This document shows, in pieces, positions 7,273 through 15,888 of a stretch of 64,000 bases of DNA. The notes beneath the pieces are model-generated. The model was not told where the DNA came from. It ran no database searches and was given only the letters and a program-made list of their open reading frames with translations. Source of the DNA: Terriglobia bacterium (lineage in GTDB: Bacteria; Acidobacteriota; Terriglobia; Terriglobales; Acidobacteriaceae); contig JAVUPY010000064.1 of assembly GCA_032252755.1 (NCBI GenBank), forward strand, positions 1 through 64,000, given 5' to 3'. The stretch's first letter is position 1; each line of letters begins with the position of its first letter. The position numbers were made by a program, and so were the translations under genes.

Positions 7273-9309
7273 ATGCGTATTCCGAAAGCTCTTCAGAAAC
7301 TCACTCGCGACTTGGTCGAGCACCGCTTACTGATCTCGCTCGGCCTGAGCGCGGCCAGTGGCTTGGTGCTTCGGAGTCTGTTTCCCATCCAACAATCTGA
7401 TCCGTTGATGCGGCTGATCGCAATCGAACGCCCCATCATCTATCAGGAACTGACCTGGAGCTACGCGATGTTTCTATACAGCACGCCGTTTCTCGTGAGC
7501 TCCATCCTGTTTTCGCTGGCCTACGTCCACTTCTATGCACCGGACCTAAACCAGAGTGCTGGCCGTCTTCCGGTCCTTCCTGATCCTCGCACACGGCGCG
7601 ATCTGTTCCTAGTGGTCGGCGAGATCCATCAGCAGTTGAAGCCGGAACAGTCACCGGCCCCACATTGGCTGGCCTTGCCCGAGCGTGGCCTCTACACCGG
7701 GATCGCCGTAGTTGGGGCCATCGGTTCCGGCAAAACTCAGGCATTTATCCTTCCGGCAATGCGGCAGCTCTTCGCCTACCGAGCCAATGATCCCGAGCGC
7801 AAACTCTCCGGCATCGTTCTTGAAGTCAAGGGCGATCTTTGCCGGCAACTGAGCGCAATTCTCCGCGAGTGCGGACGGGAACAGGATTACGTCGAGGTTT
7901 CGCTCGACGGCGATATGCGCTACAACCCGCTGAACAACGATCTTGACCCCTACGCCCAGGCGTACAACATTGCCTCCATCATCACCTCGATCTGGGGAAG
8001 GGGAAAGGAACCCTTCTGGCAGCAGTCGTACACGGACCTTGTCCGGTACGTGATTCTGCTGCATCGCATCCGTGATGGATACGTCACGCTCGTCGATGTC
8101 TTCCGCACTGTCATCAGCTCCAACGCGCTGGAGCGGATGTTAATCAAACTCGGGCGCAGTTTCGTTGACGTCCGCTATGTGGGAATCGACAAGGCTGTGT
8201 ATTTGCGGCACGAGGCGTCATTGCGAAAGTTCGGCTTTGAGCGAAGGGACGATTCGGACGAGTATAGAGCTCGCTGGACCGAGGAACTGGACGCAATTCT
8301 GACCCGCGAGACCGGAGCGACCGCAACCTTATATGTACGTCATTGCGGTGATGCTTCGGCACGTGAGCGGTTCAGAAGCGTGGACTACTGGTACTGGGAG
8401 CATTGGAAGTTCTTCCGCTCCGAGGTCAAGACGTCGATCATTCAAGGTATCGCCGTTTTCCTGTCGCTGTTCGAAACCGATCCGGATGTGCGGCGCGTCT
8501 TCTGCCCGCCGAAGGAAATGTACGAAGGCCAGCGATGCGACAACGATCCGCATGGCCGCGTGTTGGCTCCCTTCGATGAACTGATCGAGTCTGGCAAGGT
8601 TGTCGGACTGAACTTCCCCGTGGCCCTCAACCCGGCATTGGCGAAAGTCATCGGCACCATGATGAAGATCGACTATCAGCGCGCCGTGCAACTGCGCATC
8701 CCCAAGATGGACGCCGAGCCCGACCGCCATTTTCGCCCGACGGTATTCATCTGTGACGAGTACCAGAACTACGCCACGGTGGGTGGGGACAATCCCACGG
8801 GCGACGAACGGTTCCTTTCCATCTCCCGGCAGCCGAAGTGCATTCCCATTGTAGCCACGCAGAGCGTCTCGTCACTGAAGGAGGCCCTGCCGAATGAGGG
8901 GGTGAAGACGTTACTCCAGGCATTTCGCACAAAGGTCTTCTTGTCCACTTCCGATCCCGACACAGCGCGTTTCGCATCGGAGATCTGTGGCAAGACCGAC
9001 CGCACTCGGATCAGCTACTCCGTTTCCGAATCCAGCTCCAACGCCAACGTCGGCTGGCTCAGTGGCCGCACGTCTTCCAATAAAGGATCAGTCTCGGCCT
9101 CCAAGCAGTACCAGAAGCACAAAGAGCCGCTGTTTGACGAGCGGGTGTTCTTTGAATTAAAGAATGCGCAGGCCATCATCGCAGCCTTTGACGGCATCAG
9201 CCCAAGACCTGCCACCTACTGCTACCTCAAACCCGACTTCCTTCCCATCGACATGACCTGGTTCGAGCAGGAGCGGATCGGCTTCGATCCCCGGAAGGTG
9301 CAGCGATGA
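7273..9309 (+). CDS. virD4: VirD4/TraG-family type IV coupling protein (ATPase)
   Basis: This 678-residue protein has two N-terminal membrane helices (~residues 20-37 and 63-86), a Walker A motif (GAIGSGKT, residues 148-155) and a Walker B region near residue 490 (VFICDEYQNYATVGG), followed by the TraM-recognition-like tail. VirD4/TraG hexamers deliver the relaxase-DNA complex to the T4SS channel. The conserved KGDL after Walker A and the IATQSVSSLKE-type motif (here VATQSVSSLKE) are both present. It overlaps trbB by 4 nt (ATGA). Confidence 0.93.
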   Translation: MRIPKALQKLTRDLVEHRLLISLGLSAASGLVLRSLFPIQQSDPLMRLIAIERPIIYQELTWSYAMFLYSTPFLVSSILFSLAYVHFYAPDLNQSAGRLPVLPDPRTRRDLFLVVGEIHQQLKPEQSPAPHWLALPERGLYTGIAVVGAIGSGKTQAFILPAMRQLFAYRANDPERKLSGIVLEVKGDLCRQLSAILRECGREQDYVEVSLDGDMRYNPLNNDLDPYAQAYNIASIITSIWGRGKEPFWQQSYTDLVRYVILLHRIRDGYVTLVDVFRTVISSNALERMLIKLGRSFVDVRYVGIDKAVYLRHEASLRKFGFERRDDSDEYRARWTEELDAILTRETGATATLYVRHCGDASARERFRSVDYWYWEHWKFFRSEVKTSIIQGIAVFLSLFETDPDVRRVFCPPKEMYEGQRCDNDPHGRVLAPFDELIESGKVVGLNFPVALNPALAKVIGTMMKIDYQRAVQLRIPKMDAEPDRHFRPTVFICDEYQNYATVGGDNPTGDERFLSISRQPKCIPIVATQSVSSLKEALPNEGVKTLLQAFRTKVFLSTSDPDTARFASEICGKTDRTRISYSVSESSSNANVGWLSGRTSSNKGSVSASKQYQKHKEPLFDERVFFELKNAQAIIAAFDGISPRPATYCYLKPDFLPIDMTWFEQERIGFDPRKVQR

Positions 9310-10268
9310 GCTTTGAGGTGATTCTGCCGTTCCTGAAACCGATCAAGCATCTGCTCGAAGCCGAGACCGTCTCCGAGATCATGATTAATCCAGACTCGAC
9401 TGTCTGGATCGAAGAAGATGGACAAATTCAAGCCTTGCCGGGGATTCGCTTCGAAGACGGTGCGCTGCTCACCAGCCTCGAGGTCATTGCGAATCGCTAT
9501 GGCAAGAAGCTCGACGCGGATTCGCCGATCATGAATCTCCGGCTGCCCGACGGCAGCCGGATGGCGGCTTTGATTCCTCCGGTAGTCCATCCCCGGCCTA
9601 TGATGACCATTCGCAAGTTCACTTCCCGCGGTTTCACTATGTCGGATCTGGTCGATCGCAAAATGCTGACAGAAGATCAGGCTTGCATTCTGGCTCGGGC
9701 GGTCCAGCGCGGCGACAATCTTCTCATCTCTGGCGGCACGGGTTCCGGCAAAACTACGCTGCTCAATGTTCTGGCCAATTACATTCCAGAAGTGGATCGG
9801 ATCCTTATTCTCGAGGATACGGCGGAGCTATATATAGGGAAGCCGCACGTCGTCTCTGCTGAAGCACAACTCGATACCCACAAAAGCCCGATCAGTTTCG
9901 CAGACTTGCTCAAGGCCGCGCTCCGTCACCGCCCCGACCGCATCATCGTTGGAGAAATTCGCGGGGCTGAGGCGCGTGTTTTTCTCGACGCCCTCAACAC
10001 TGGGCATAGAGGATCACTCACCACCATCCACGCCAACGGTTCTGAAGACGGCATCCGCCGACTTGCCCATCTCGCGATGCGCAGCTCTGGGAATATTCGC
10101 CTCCGGGATATTGAGGAAGAATGCCGCCGCTCAATTCAAGTTGTGGTACACATCGCGAGGGAGAGCGGTGTCAGGGCTGTACGTGAGGTATTGCAACTTC
10201 ACACATATAGGGATCATGAGAAAAACTCCAGACAACGCATTCCCACAGACGGCGCTCTCTCTGTTTAA
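9306..10268 (+). CDS. trbB: TrbB/VirB11-family secretion ATPase
   Basis: This is a 320-residue hexameric AAA+-like traffic ATPase. Visible motifs are Walker A (GGTGSGKTTLL, ~residues 143-153), Asp box (LILEDTAEL), His box (HRPDRIIVGEIRGAEA) and LTTIHANG. VirB11/TrbB powers pilus assembly and substrate passage at the cytoplasmic face of the T4SS. The length is normal, although the last ~20 residues after REVLQLHTY do not look conserved and may reflect a shifted C-terminal end. This is the last gene of the transfer block on this strand. Confidence 0.92.
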   Translation: MSFEVILPFLKPIKHLLEAETVSEIMINPDSTVWIEEDGQIQALPGIRFEDGALLTSLEVIANRYGKKLDADSPIMNLRLPDGSRMAALIPPVVHPRPMMTIRKFTSRGFTMSDLVDRKMLTEDQACILARAVQRGDNLLISGGTGSGKTTLLNVLANYIPEVDRILILEDTAELYIGKPHVVSAEAQLDTHKSPISFADLLKAALRHRPDRIIVGEIRGAEARVFLDALNTGHRGSLTTIHANGSEDGIRRLAHLAMRSSGNIRLRDIEEECRRSIQVVVHIARESGVRAVREVLQLHTYRDHEKNSRQRIPTDGALSV

Positions 10269-10637
10269 AGGTGATCGGGCGGTCCAGCGTCCCTTTCTGG
10301 GTAGAATCCCGTGGATTGGGGCCAAATGGGCCAGTGTTCGCACTGCGAGCAAGACCTCGCTCCTTCAAGTGTCTGCCTGCTTCTGACTTTTAGACGGGAT
10401 TGTGATGGTTCCGCAATTGGATCGTAAGGCGTCTCTCACACAGTCTTGGCACATCGACCTACACTGTAGAGCAGCGGATCGGATCTTTCGGCTGACAGAA
10501 ACGCATCACTCGTGTCCTTGACGAGCGCGAGTCTTCTGAGTGGAAGTCGGGTAAGGGGCGAAAAAGATAAATCGCTCTTCCCGTCTTGACGTAGCGGGCC
10601 AGAGAAATTTAGCTAGAAAACTCTAACTTCAATAGTG
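10269..10637. other. Non-coding interval between the transfer block and the convergent protease gene
   Basis: Neither strand shows a credible ORF with a ribosome-binding site. The two flanking transcripts converge here, so a terminator is expected, but I see no strong hairpin with a T-run. Base composition drops (AT-rich around 10560-10640) compared with the transfer genes, consistent with a junction between differently acquired segments. Confidence 0.4.
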
Positions 10638-13238
10638 CTATCCGCGAGGCTGGGGCCGAACGCGTAACCGTTGTTGAATCTGGTCGTAGACTGGAATCGG
10701 TGTTCCGGCTTGAAGGGTCACGGCAACTGCGTATCGGATCAGTTCGCCTTCAATAAGCCCAGCATCTTCTTTGCACCAGACCTGTAATGTGAGGTGCCCA
10801 TCATCGATGAATGGGACCGCTGCGGCGCCCTCGAATCGTTCGTGGAATACGCTGCCGCGCTTCACGGATTGGTCAGCTGGTTGACTGCTCCAGCGTTCCA
10901 CGCCAAGCACCACAAGCGGCTTTTGCACCGGCGCTGCCTCTAGTCGGACGCATCGGTAACTCTGGTGGCCAGCCCTGATGGGTGAAAACCATGCAACCGT
11001 AACCGTCAGCGACCGTGGATCAGTTACCCGTTCGAGACAGGCTGGCAAGGGAATACGGTAACGGTACGCGCTGTCCGGTGGCAGGGTGCCAAAGCCAGCA
11101 AGGGTCGCTCTGTTTTCAGAACACTCGATCACTTCGGCAATAGTCGGCACGCCAAAACCGATAAATCGGCAGGCATTTTCCGCTCTTTCAACGTGCCTCC
11201 TTTTATCCTCCGGCCCGCATATTTCTTTGAGTAGCTCATCGTTCCCGTTCCACCTGGCGCTATGCAGGAGGAGACACTTTACGAGCACAGCATAAAACTC
11301 CGGCTCGATGTCCGCGAGCATTGAACCGCCTTCCCGATCCATCAGCGCATCGAAAATTTGGTGAGCAGCCCGCGTGCCAAGAGCAGTAGCTGAACTCGTC
11401 CCGTCGCTAAGTGCTGTATAGTCCAGTCGACCTTGGCCCGAAGGGTCAGGTGCGGCGGCCTTCAATCCGTAGAGGCGTTGCGGAGCACCGACTGAGACTT
11501 CAAGGCCGTTGCCGGTCCTTTTCATTCGGACGAACTCGCGTCCTCCGGGCAAGTAGATGTCCGGCTTGATCATCCTACGGTACCCCAATCCTAGGCCAGA
11601 GCTGATATTCGGGAGGGCGTTGTCCTGAAAAGGATCAACGGCATTTTGTCCCCCCTGACGCTGAATAAGATCGTCATGGTGCTGGGCGCCAATTGTGACG
11701 GCATTCAGTGATTCTGCGGGGGATAATATGGTTCGCTCATGCTTGGCAGCGTTCAGTGCCTTGAGGACCGCACGTTCTCTTGCTTCGGGCTGAGCCTGCG
11801 TAAATGGTGTCCAGTCTTGGAAGTCCGGTATCGCCAGGGGAGTTTGGACGTTTCCGCCGCTCACTAAAAAAAGAATGTTGTAACGATCTGAGAGGAAGTC
11901 GAGCAATCGGGCCAGAGGGCTGACCATTCTCGTGAACGGACGGCGGACATCTCCCAATGAAAGATTGACGAGAAATACTGAAGGCGCCGCTGCTTCCTGG
12001 CCTTCAGACCCCTTGATGCGCACGATGGCACGATAAACCGTGTCGATAACCAGCCGTTCCTTGTCCGTGTGCTCGTAACCATTTTCGTCGGTGATCAGCA
12101 CGGGCCGCACGTATAAAGGACGTTGCATCGGCACACCAGCGGCGTTTCGATCTCCGTGGAGAATGAGCGACGCCATAGCCGTGCCATGGAGACGATGCCT
12201 GACGATAGCGCGATTTTGCAGATCATCGGGGTCGTCGAGGATGAGGCGACCGTCCAGCAATGAGTGCGCCTGCACCGGAACACCGTCGAGGAGAGCTGCT
12301 ATTGGTTGCGCCGCTGCCGCCTGCGCCACTTGAGGATTGGCTGCCCCGTCAGCGGCGGCCTCAATCTCCATTGGTGCTGCGAGGGTACTTTGGGGCCGGA
12401 GAAACATCACATCATCGGCGAGCGCAAGGTTAACAGCGCCATGATCGACAAGATTTTGAACTTCGGCTGCAGGAATATCGACCAAAGCGCCGTGATAGGC
12501 GATCTCGGGAATGATAGCTTCGTGAACAACCCGCCCGTTCGCCGCTGCCACTATGTTTGCGAGCGTCTGTGAGGCAGTTCGGCGGCGGGCTTCAGTATTT
12601 CGAAACCATAGTTCGACCTCAGTACGGACTGGTTGATTAGGGTTGCGAGCCGTCTCTTCGCGCCAATATGAGACCGTCTCTTCTGGAATGCGATCCTGCG
12701 CGCTCCAAGGCCGGAGATCACGAAGCTGCAGGAAGAGGTGAGCGAAGGGAGCATAGCCGGTACCGAGCTTGCGGCCCGCGACCCAGCGCTCCCAAAGCCT
12801 CACAAGCTCATTCAAGGCCTGGGTGTCAGGCATCGCTAAATAGAAGCGTCCAGAGACGCTCTTGTCGGTGCGATCCTGTCCCTCTTTTCCTTTGCGACCG
12901 TCGACGACGGCGAAGTTCTCATCTGGGGTAAAATCCGTCTCGTACTCCGCCATGAACTCCAGTCCGTCAATGCGGGCAAGAGCTTTCAGAAAGTTATCGA
13001 TCGTGCCGGCGATTTCAAAAACGATAACGCGATCAGGCGCAAGGCTGGTGGGATCGTTTCGCAGCTCAATTGGTCCGGACTGTCTGCCGAGAACGTTGCG
13101 CAGCCTGGTGAACACGGGACCGAATTGATTTGTCTGCCTGTCCCTCGACGGGAATCGCAGATTACTCCCGCCGCCGCCGCCCTTTGGGGGATCGACCCTA
13201 AGAGGCGTCGGCAGGACCAGCAGCGGACGCTCAGGCAT
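10638..13238 (-). CDS. ietS: Subtilisin-like (S8) serine protease, IetS-like
   Basis: An 866-residue cytoplasmic protease with no signal peptide. After a ~280-residue N-terminal region comes an S8 domain with a catalytic Asp in LLDGVPVQ (about residue 317), His in HGTAMASLI (about 351) and Ser in DGTSSATALG (about 613). It is followed by a ~220-residue beta-rich C-terminal domain. The gene starts inside the end of the upstream AAA+ gene (8-nt overlap), so the two are co-translated. AAA+ ATPase plus subtilisin pairs are known as IetAS, first linked to plasmid incompatibility/exclusion and later listed among antiphage systems. Protease identity is firm; the IetAS name rests on gene pairing and size. 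Confidence 0.85.
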   Translation of the reverse strand: MPERPLLVLPTPLRVDPPKGGGGGSNLRFPSRDRQTNQFGPVFTRLRNVLGRQSGPIELRNDPTSLAPDRVIVFEIAGTIDNFLKALARIDGLEFMAEYETDFTPDENFAVVDGRKGKEGQDRTDKSVSGRFYLAMPDTQALNELVRLWERWVAGRKLGTGYAPFAHLFLQLRDLRPWSAQDRIPEETVSYWREETARNPNQPVRTEVELWFRNTEARRRTASQTLANIVAAANGRVVHEAIIPEIAYHGALVDIPAAEVQNLVDHGAVNLALADDVMFLRPQSTLAAPMEIEAAADGAANPQVAQAAAAQPIAALLDGVPVQAHSLLDGRLILDDPDDLQNRAIVRHRLHGTAMASLILHGDRNAAGVPMQRPLYVRPVLITDENGYEHTDKERLVIDTVYRAIVRIKGSEGQEAAAPSVFLVNLSLGDVRRPFTRMVSPLARLLDFLSDRYNILFLVSGGNVQTPLAIPDFQDWTPFTQAQPEARERAVLKALNAAKHERTILSPAESLNAVTIGAQHHDDLIQRQGGQNAVDPFQDNALPNISSGLGLGYRRMIKPDIYLPGGREFVRMKRTGNGLEVSVGAPQRLYGLKAAAPDPSGQGRLDYTALSDGTSSATALGTRAAHQIFDALMDREGGSMLADIEPEFYAVLVKCLLLHSARWNGNDELLKEICGPEDKRRHVERAENACRFIGFGVPTIAEVIECSENRATLAGFGTLPPDSAYRYRIPLPACLERVTDPRSLTVTVAWFSPIRAGHQSYRCVRLEAAPVQKPLVVLGVERWSSQPADQSVKRGSVFHERFEGAAAVPFIDDGHLTLQVWCKEDAGLIEGELIRYAVAVTLQAGTPIPVYDQIQQRLRVRPQPRG

Positions 13239-14232
13239 TACGGCTCCTCTGTCGTGGTAGCAGCGTCCTTCGCGCCTGAGACTTCCAGATTTTCAGTTGC
13301 TCAGCGACGATAATCTTCAAACTCGTTTGTCCCATCGCGAGTATTTGTCGCCGCCGCATATCGAGACAGAACTCTTCAGCCTCCGCATAGCTTATGAGGC
13401 CGAGTGTTTTCGCAATTATGCTGGGAGAATAATTGAGCGGTTCTCCGAACTTTTCGGCAAAGCTGCCGATATATGCGGCAAGTGCCTTTTGCGTTGGCAA
13501 CGGGAGATCCAGGCGCAACTGAAAGCGCCGCCAGGCCGCTCGATCGAGCAATTCGGGGTGGTTTGTAGCGGCAGCAACGATTGTGTAGCTGGGCAGTTCG
13601 TCAATCTGCATAAGGAGTGATGTGACAACGCGCTTGATTTCACCAGTTTCATGGGTGTCGCCTCGCTCTTTGCCGATGGCATCAAACTCGTCAAAGAACA
13701 AAACGCATGGTGTTGTGCGGGCGTAATCGAAAATTCGCTTTAACCGAGCCGCCGTTTCTCCCAGGTAGCTGCCGATCATGGCTTCGTAGCGAACCACAAA
13801 AAGCGGAACCGCGACAGACTCAGCAATCGCCTCAGCGAGCGTCGTCTTGCCGGTGCCCGGCTCGCCAACGAGCAGCACGCGGTGTCGGGGTTCCAGGCTA
13901 TGTGCCCGCAACACGTCGGCGCGCTGCTGTTCCTCGATTAGCTCTCCGATGGCTTGCCGCGTTGCGCTTGGCAGAATCAGTTCTTCCATGCGCCGTTGAG
14001 GCGTGATCTCGGAGATGAAATCCCTCCCGCGATTGGCCGTGTCCACCACCGCCGAGAGTGCGTGAATCCCGTTGCCGTTAACCTGGATCGCTTTCGTGAG
14101 GCGATCAGCTAGAACACTGTGGCGCTTGGCACGCTCCTCGGCGATTATGGCTTCAGCAGTGGTGCGAAATACGCGCGCATCACCGCTAGTTCCAGCCTTG
14201 ACTAGAGAGACGAGGAGATCACTTCGTGCCAT
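13231..14232 (-). CDS. ietA: AAA+ ATPase, IetA-like
   Basis: This 333-residue protein has an N-terminal helical part (~1-115) and a classical AAA+ module: Walker A GEPGTGKT (residues 123-130), Walker B LFFDEFDA (about 178-185), and sensor-1-like IVAAATNHPELLD, with an arginine-rich AWRRFQ. It resembles the FtsH/ClpX-type small AAA+ partners of subtilisin-like proteases. The ATG at 14232 is preferred over an upstream in-frame start because GGAGG lies 5-9 nt before it. The gene overlaps the ribbon-helix-helix gene by 14 nt and the protease gene by 8 nt. It probably controls or feeds substrates to the protease. Confidence 0.86.
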   Translation of the reverse strand: MARSDLLVSLVKAGTSGDARVFRTTAEAIIAEERAKRHSVLADRLTKAIQVNGNGIHALSAVVDTANRGRDFISEITPQRRMEELILPSATRQAIGELIEEQQRADVLRAHSLEPRHRVLLVGEPGTGKTTLAEAIAESVAVPLFVVRYEAMIGSYLGETAARLKRIFDYARTTPCVLFFDEFDAIGKERGDTHETGEIKRVVTSLLMQIDELPSYTIVAAATNHPELLDRAAWRRFQLRLDLPLPTQKALAAYIGSFAEKFGEPLNYSPSIIAKTLGLISYAEAEEFCLDMRRRQILAMGQTSLKIIVAEQLKIWKSQARRTLLPRQRSRNA

Positions 14233-14431
14233 GTGAACCTCCGGCGCTGCCCTTCCGCAATTTTTCGATTGCGGCCTCAAGCAACCAGTTGTTCCGAGAC
14301 AGAGGGACGTCTCTTTGATCCAGATCTTGGTCTATCTGCTTGACTAGATTTTCAGGCAAACGGATGGTAACCGGCACCCTCGTTAAGATTTGCCGCCGCT
14401 TGGATGAGCCATTGTTCTCTCGACGGTTCAT
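14219..14431 (-). CDS. Ribbon-helix-helix protein heading the AAA+/protease operon
   Basis: This 70-residue basic protein contains a ribbon-helix-helix core: strand TRVPVTIRLP, helix ENLVKQIDQDLDQR, and second helix RNNWLLEAAIEKLRK. Such proteins bind DNA as dimers and often autoregulate toxin or defence operons. The gene overlaps the ATPase start by 14 nt, so all three genes form one operon. It may repress the promoter just upstream; no operator was identified with confidence. Confidence 0.72.
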   Translation of the reverse strand: MNRRENNGSSKRRQILTRVPVTIRLPENLVKQIDQDLDQRDVPLSRNNWLLEAAIEKLRKGSAGGSHGTK

Positions 14432-14707
14432 TGTGACATCATAATGCAGTCAGAATGAAGCACAAGTACTTTCATAGTTGGAGTTCTTCGCCCAGCAAGG
14501 AATGCTTTGTTTGTCCCGGAATCAGGCACATCACTTGCACACATTTGTCGGAGATAGGCAGAATTAGCGCTGGTCGGCGAAGGACCCCGACTGATCGGCC
14601 TCCAGTAGTTACCAATTAATGATCGGTGAATGCTCTGCAATCACTTACTCAGGGAAAGTCTGTTTGTTGAATTCTTCCGGCCTGTACCCGCCAGATGCTA
14701 ACAATTC

Positions 14708-15649
14708 TCAGCGAAGAATCAACTTCGGACTTTGCAGACGCGACGCCAGGAACATCACAAAGTCCTGAAGGCCACCACGCAGCAGATCTCGCCGAGCAAA
14801 TATCGAAGTTTCAATCTGCAGGAAGCGATCTGTGATCGGTTTAAACACAACTCCCGCGCGAGTCAGGCGCGACGCTCCACTCGGAAACAAAGCGAGACCG
14901 AGGCCACGAGCCACCGCGTCGAGCGCCTGGATCGTGGAACCTATTTCATGCAAGACCGGATGTGCCCCCGTGCTTTGGACATATTCAACGGTATGATCAT
15001 GAAACGCAGAATGTAGTTTTCGAGGGAACCAGAAGAGCGACTGCCCGTCCAGATCACGCACCGCAATCGAAGTTCGTTGCGCAAATCCATGGTTCTTCGG
15101 AACGCAAATGCAAAATGCTTCCCGTGCGACCGGCTTCACCCAAAGATCCAGGTCTTGGACTGGCTGAATGCCCAGTCCCACCTGAAGTTGTCCTCGTAGG
15201 ACTTGCTCGACCAGGTCTGGAGTGTTGCTGCTCGCTAACTCTGGCCGCGCTTGTGGGAGACCCGCGGTATCAGTGCGCTGCACTTCAAGTTCCGAGAGAT
15301 TCAATTCGTAGAGCAGAGGCACAAGCGCGCCATTGATGTATGGAGAATACCCAACACGAATTGGACCGGTGGCGATTCGCGCCGAATATCGAGCCAGTTC
15401 CCATGCTCGCTCAGAGTGTCGGAGTGCAAGTTGCACCTCCGGTAGCAGCATTCTTCCCGCTTCAGTCAATTCCAGTCGCCGCGTGGACCGCCCGAAGAGC
15501 CTGGCGCCGAGAGTGCGTTCCAGATTTGAAATCCTCTTTGTCACAAATGACTGGGAGGTATGCAGGCGTCGAGCGGCCCTCGAAAAGCTGCCTTCTTCGG
15601 CGACAATCGCGACGTACACCTGTGCTTGCATGAACCCGAAATCCACCAT
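14708..15649 (-). CDS. LysR-family transcriptional regulator
   Basis: This 313-residue protein has the LysR plan: N-terminal winged HTH (VAIVAEEGSFSRAARRLHTS, then QSFVTKRISNLERTLGARLF) and a periplasmic-binding-protein-like effector domain (~residues 90-300). The ATG at 15649 follows GGAG with 8-nt spacing; a GTG three codons earlier is less likely. LysR regulators usually control a divergent neighbour, but here the upstream gene runs in the same direction, so the target is unknown. Confidence 0.9.
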   Translation of the reverse strand: MVDFGFMQAQVYVAIVAEEGSFSRAARRLHTSQSFVTKRISNLERTLGARLFGRSTRRLELTEAGRMLLPEVQLALRHSERAWELARYSARIATGPIRVGYSPYINGALVPLLYELNLSELEVQRTDTAGLPQARPELASSNTPDLVEQVLRGQLQVGLGIQPVQDLDLWVKPVAREAFCICVPKNHGFAQRTSIAVRDLDGQSLFWFPRKLHSAFHDHTVEYVQSTGAHPVLHEIGSTIQALDAVARGLGLALFPSGASRLTRAGVVFKPITDRFLQIETSIFARRDLLRGGLQDFVMFLASRLQSPKLILR

Positions 15650-15888
15650 GACAAACACTCCATGGGTCTGGTGAAGTCGTGCTTCGGCCGTTTAACCAAC
15701 AGAACTCACGAAGAGACTGTCGGCACTGACAGTGAAAGTATGCGGACCGCCCACGTCCTCTCCAGAGGCGAGAGGAGCTGTATTTTGCCCAATCTTGCGA
15801 ATCGCCGCTGCTTTTTCTTAGACGTGGCCGGGATTACGGGCAGAACTGAATGGTTTTCGAGATGCGAGGACAAGTGGTTGGTCCAGGC

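Noticed and set aside
9949-10386. Plus-strand ORF extending past trbB
   Set aside because: Out of frame with the ATPase and unlike any transfer protein.
14428-14640. 70-residue minus-strand ORF upstream of the RHH gene
   Set aside because: No ribosome-binding site and low-quality sequence; more likely the promoter region.
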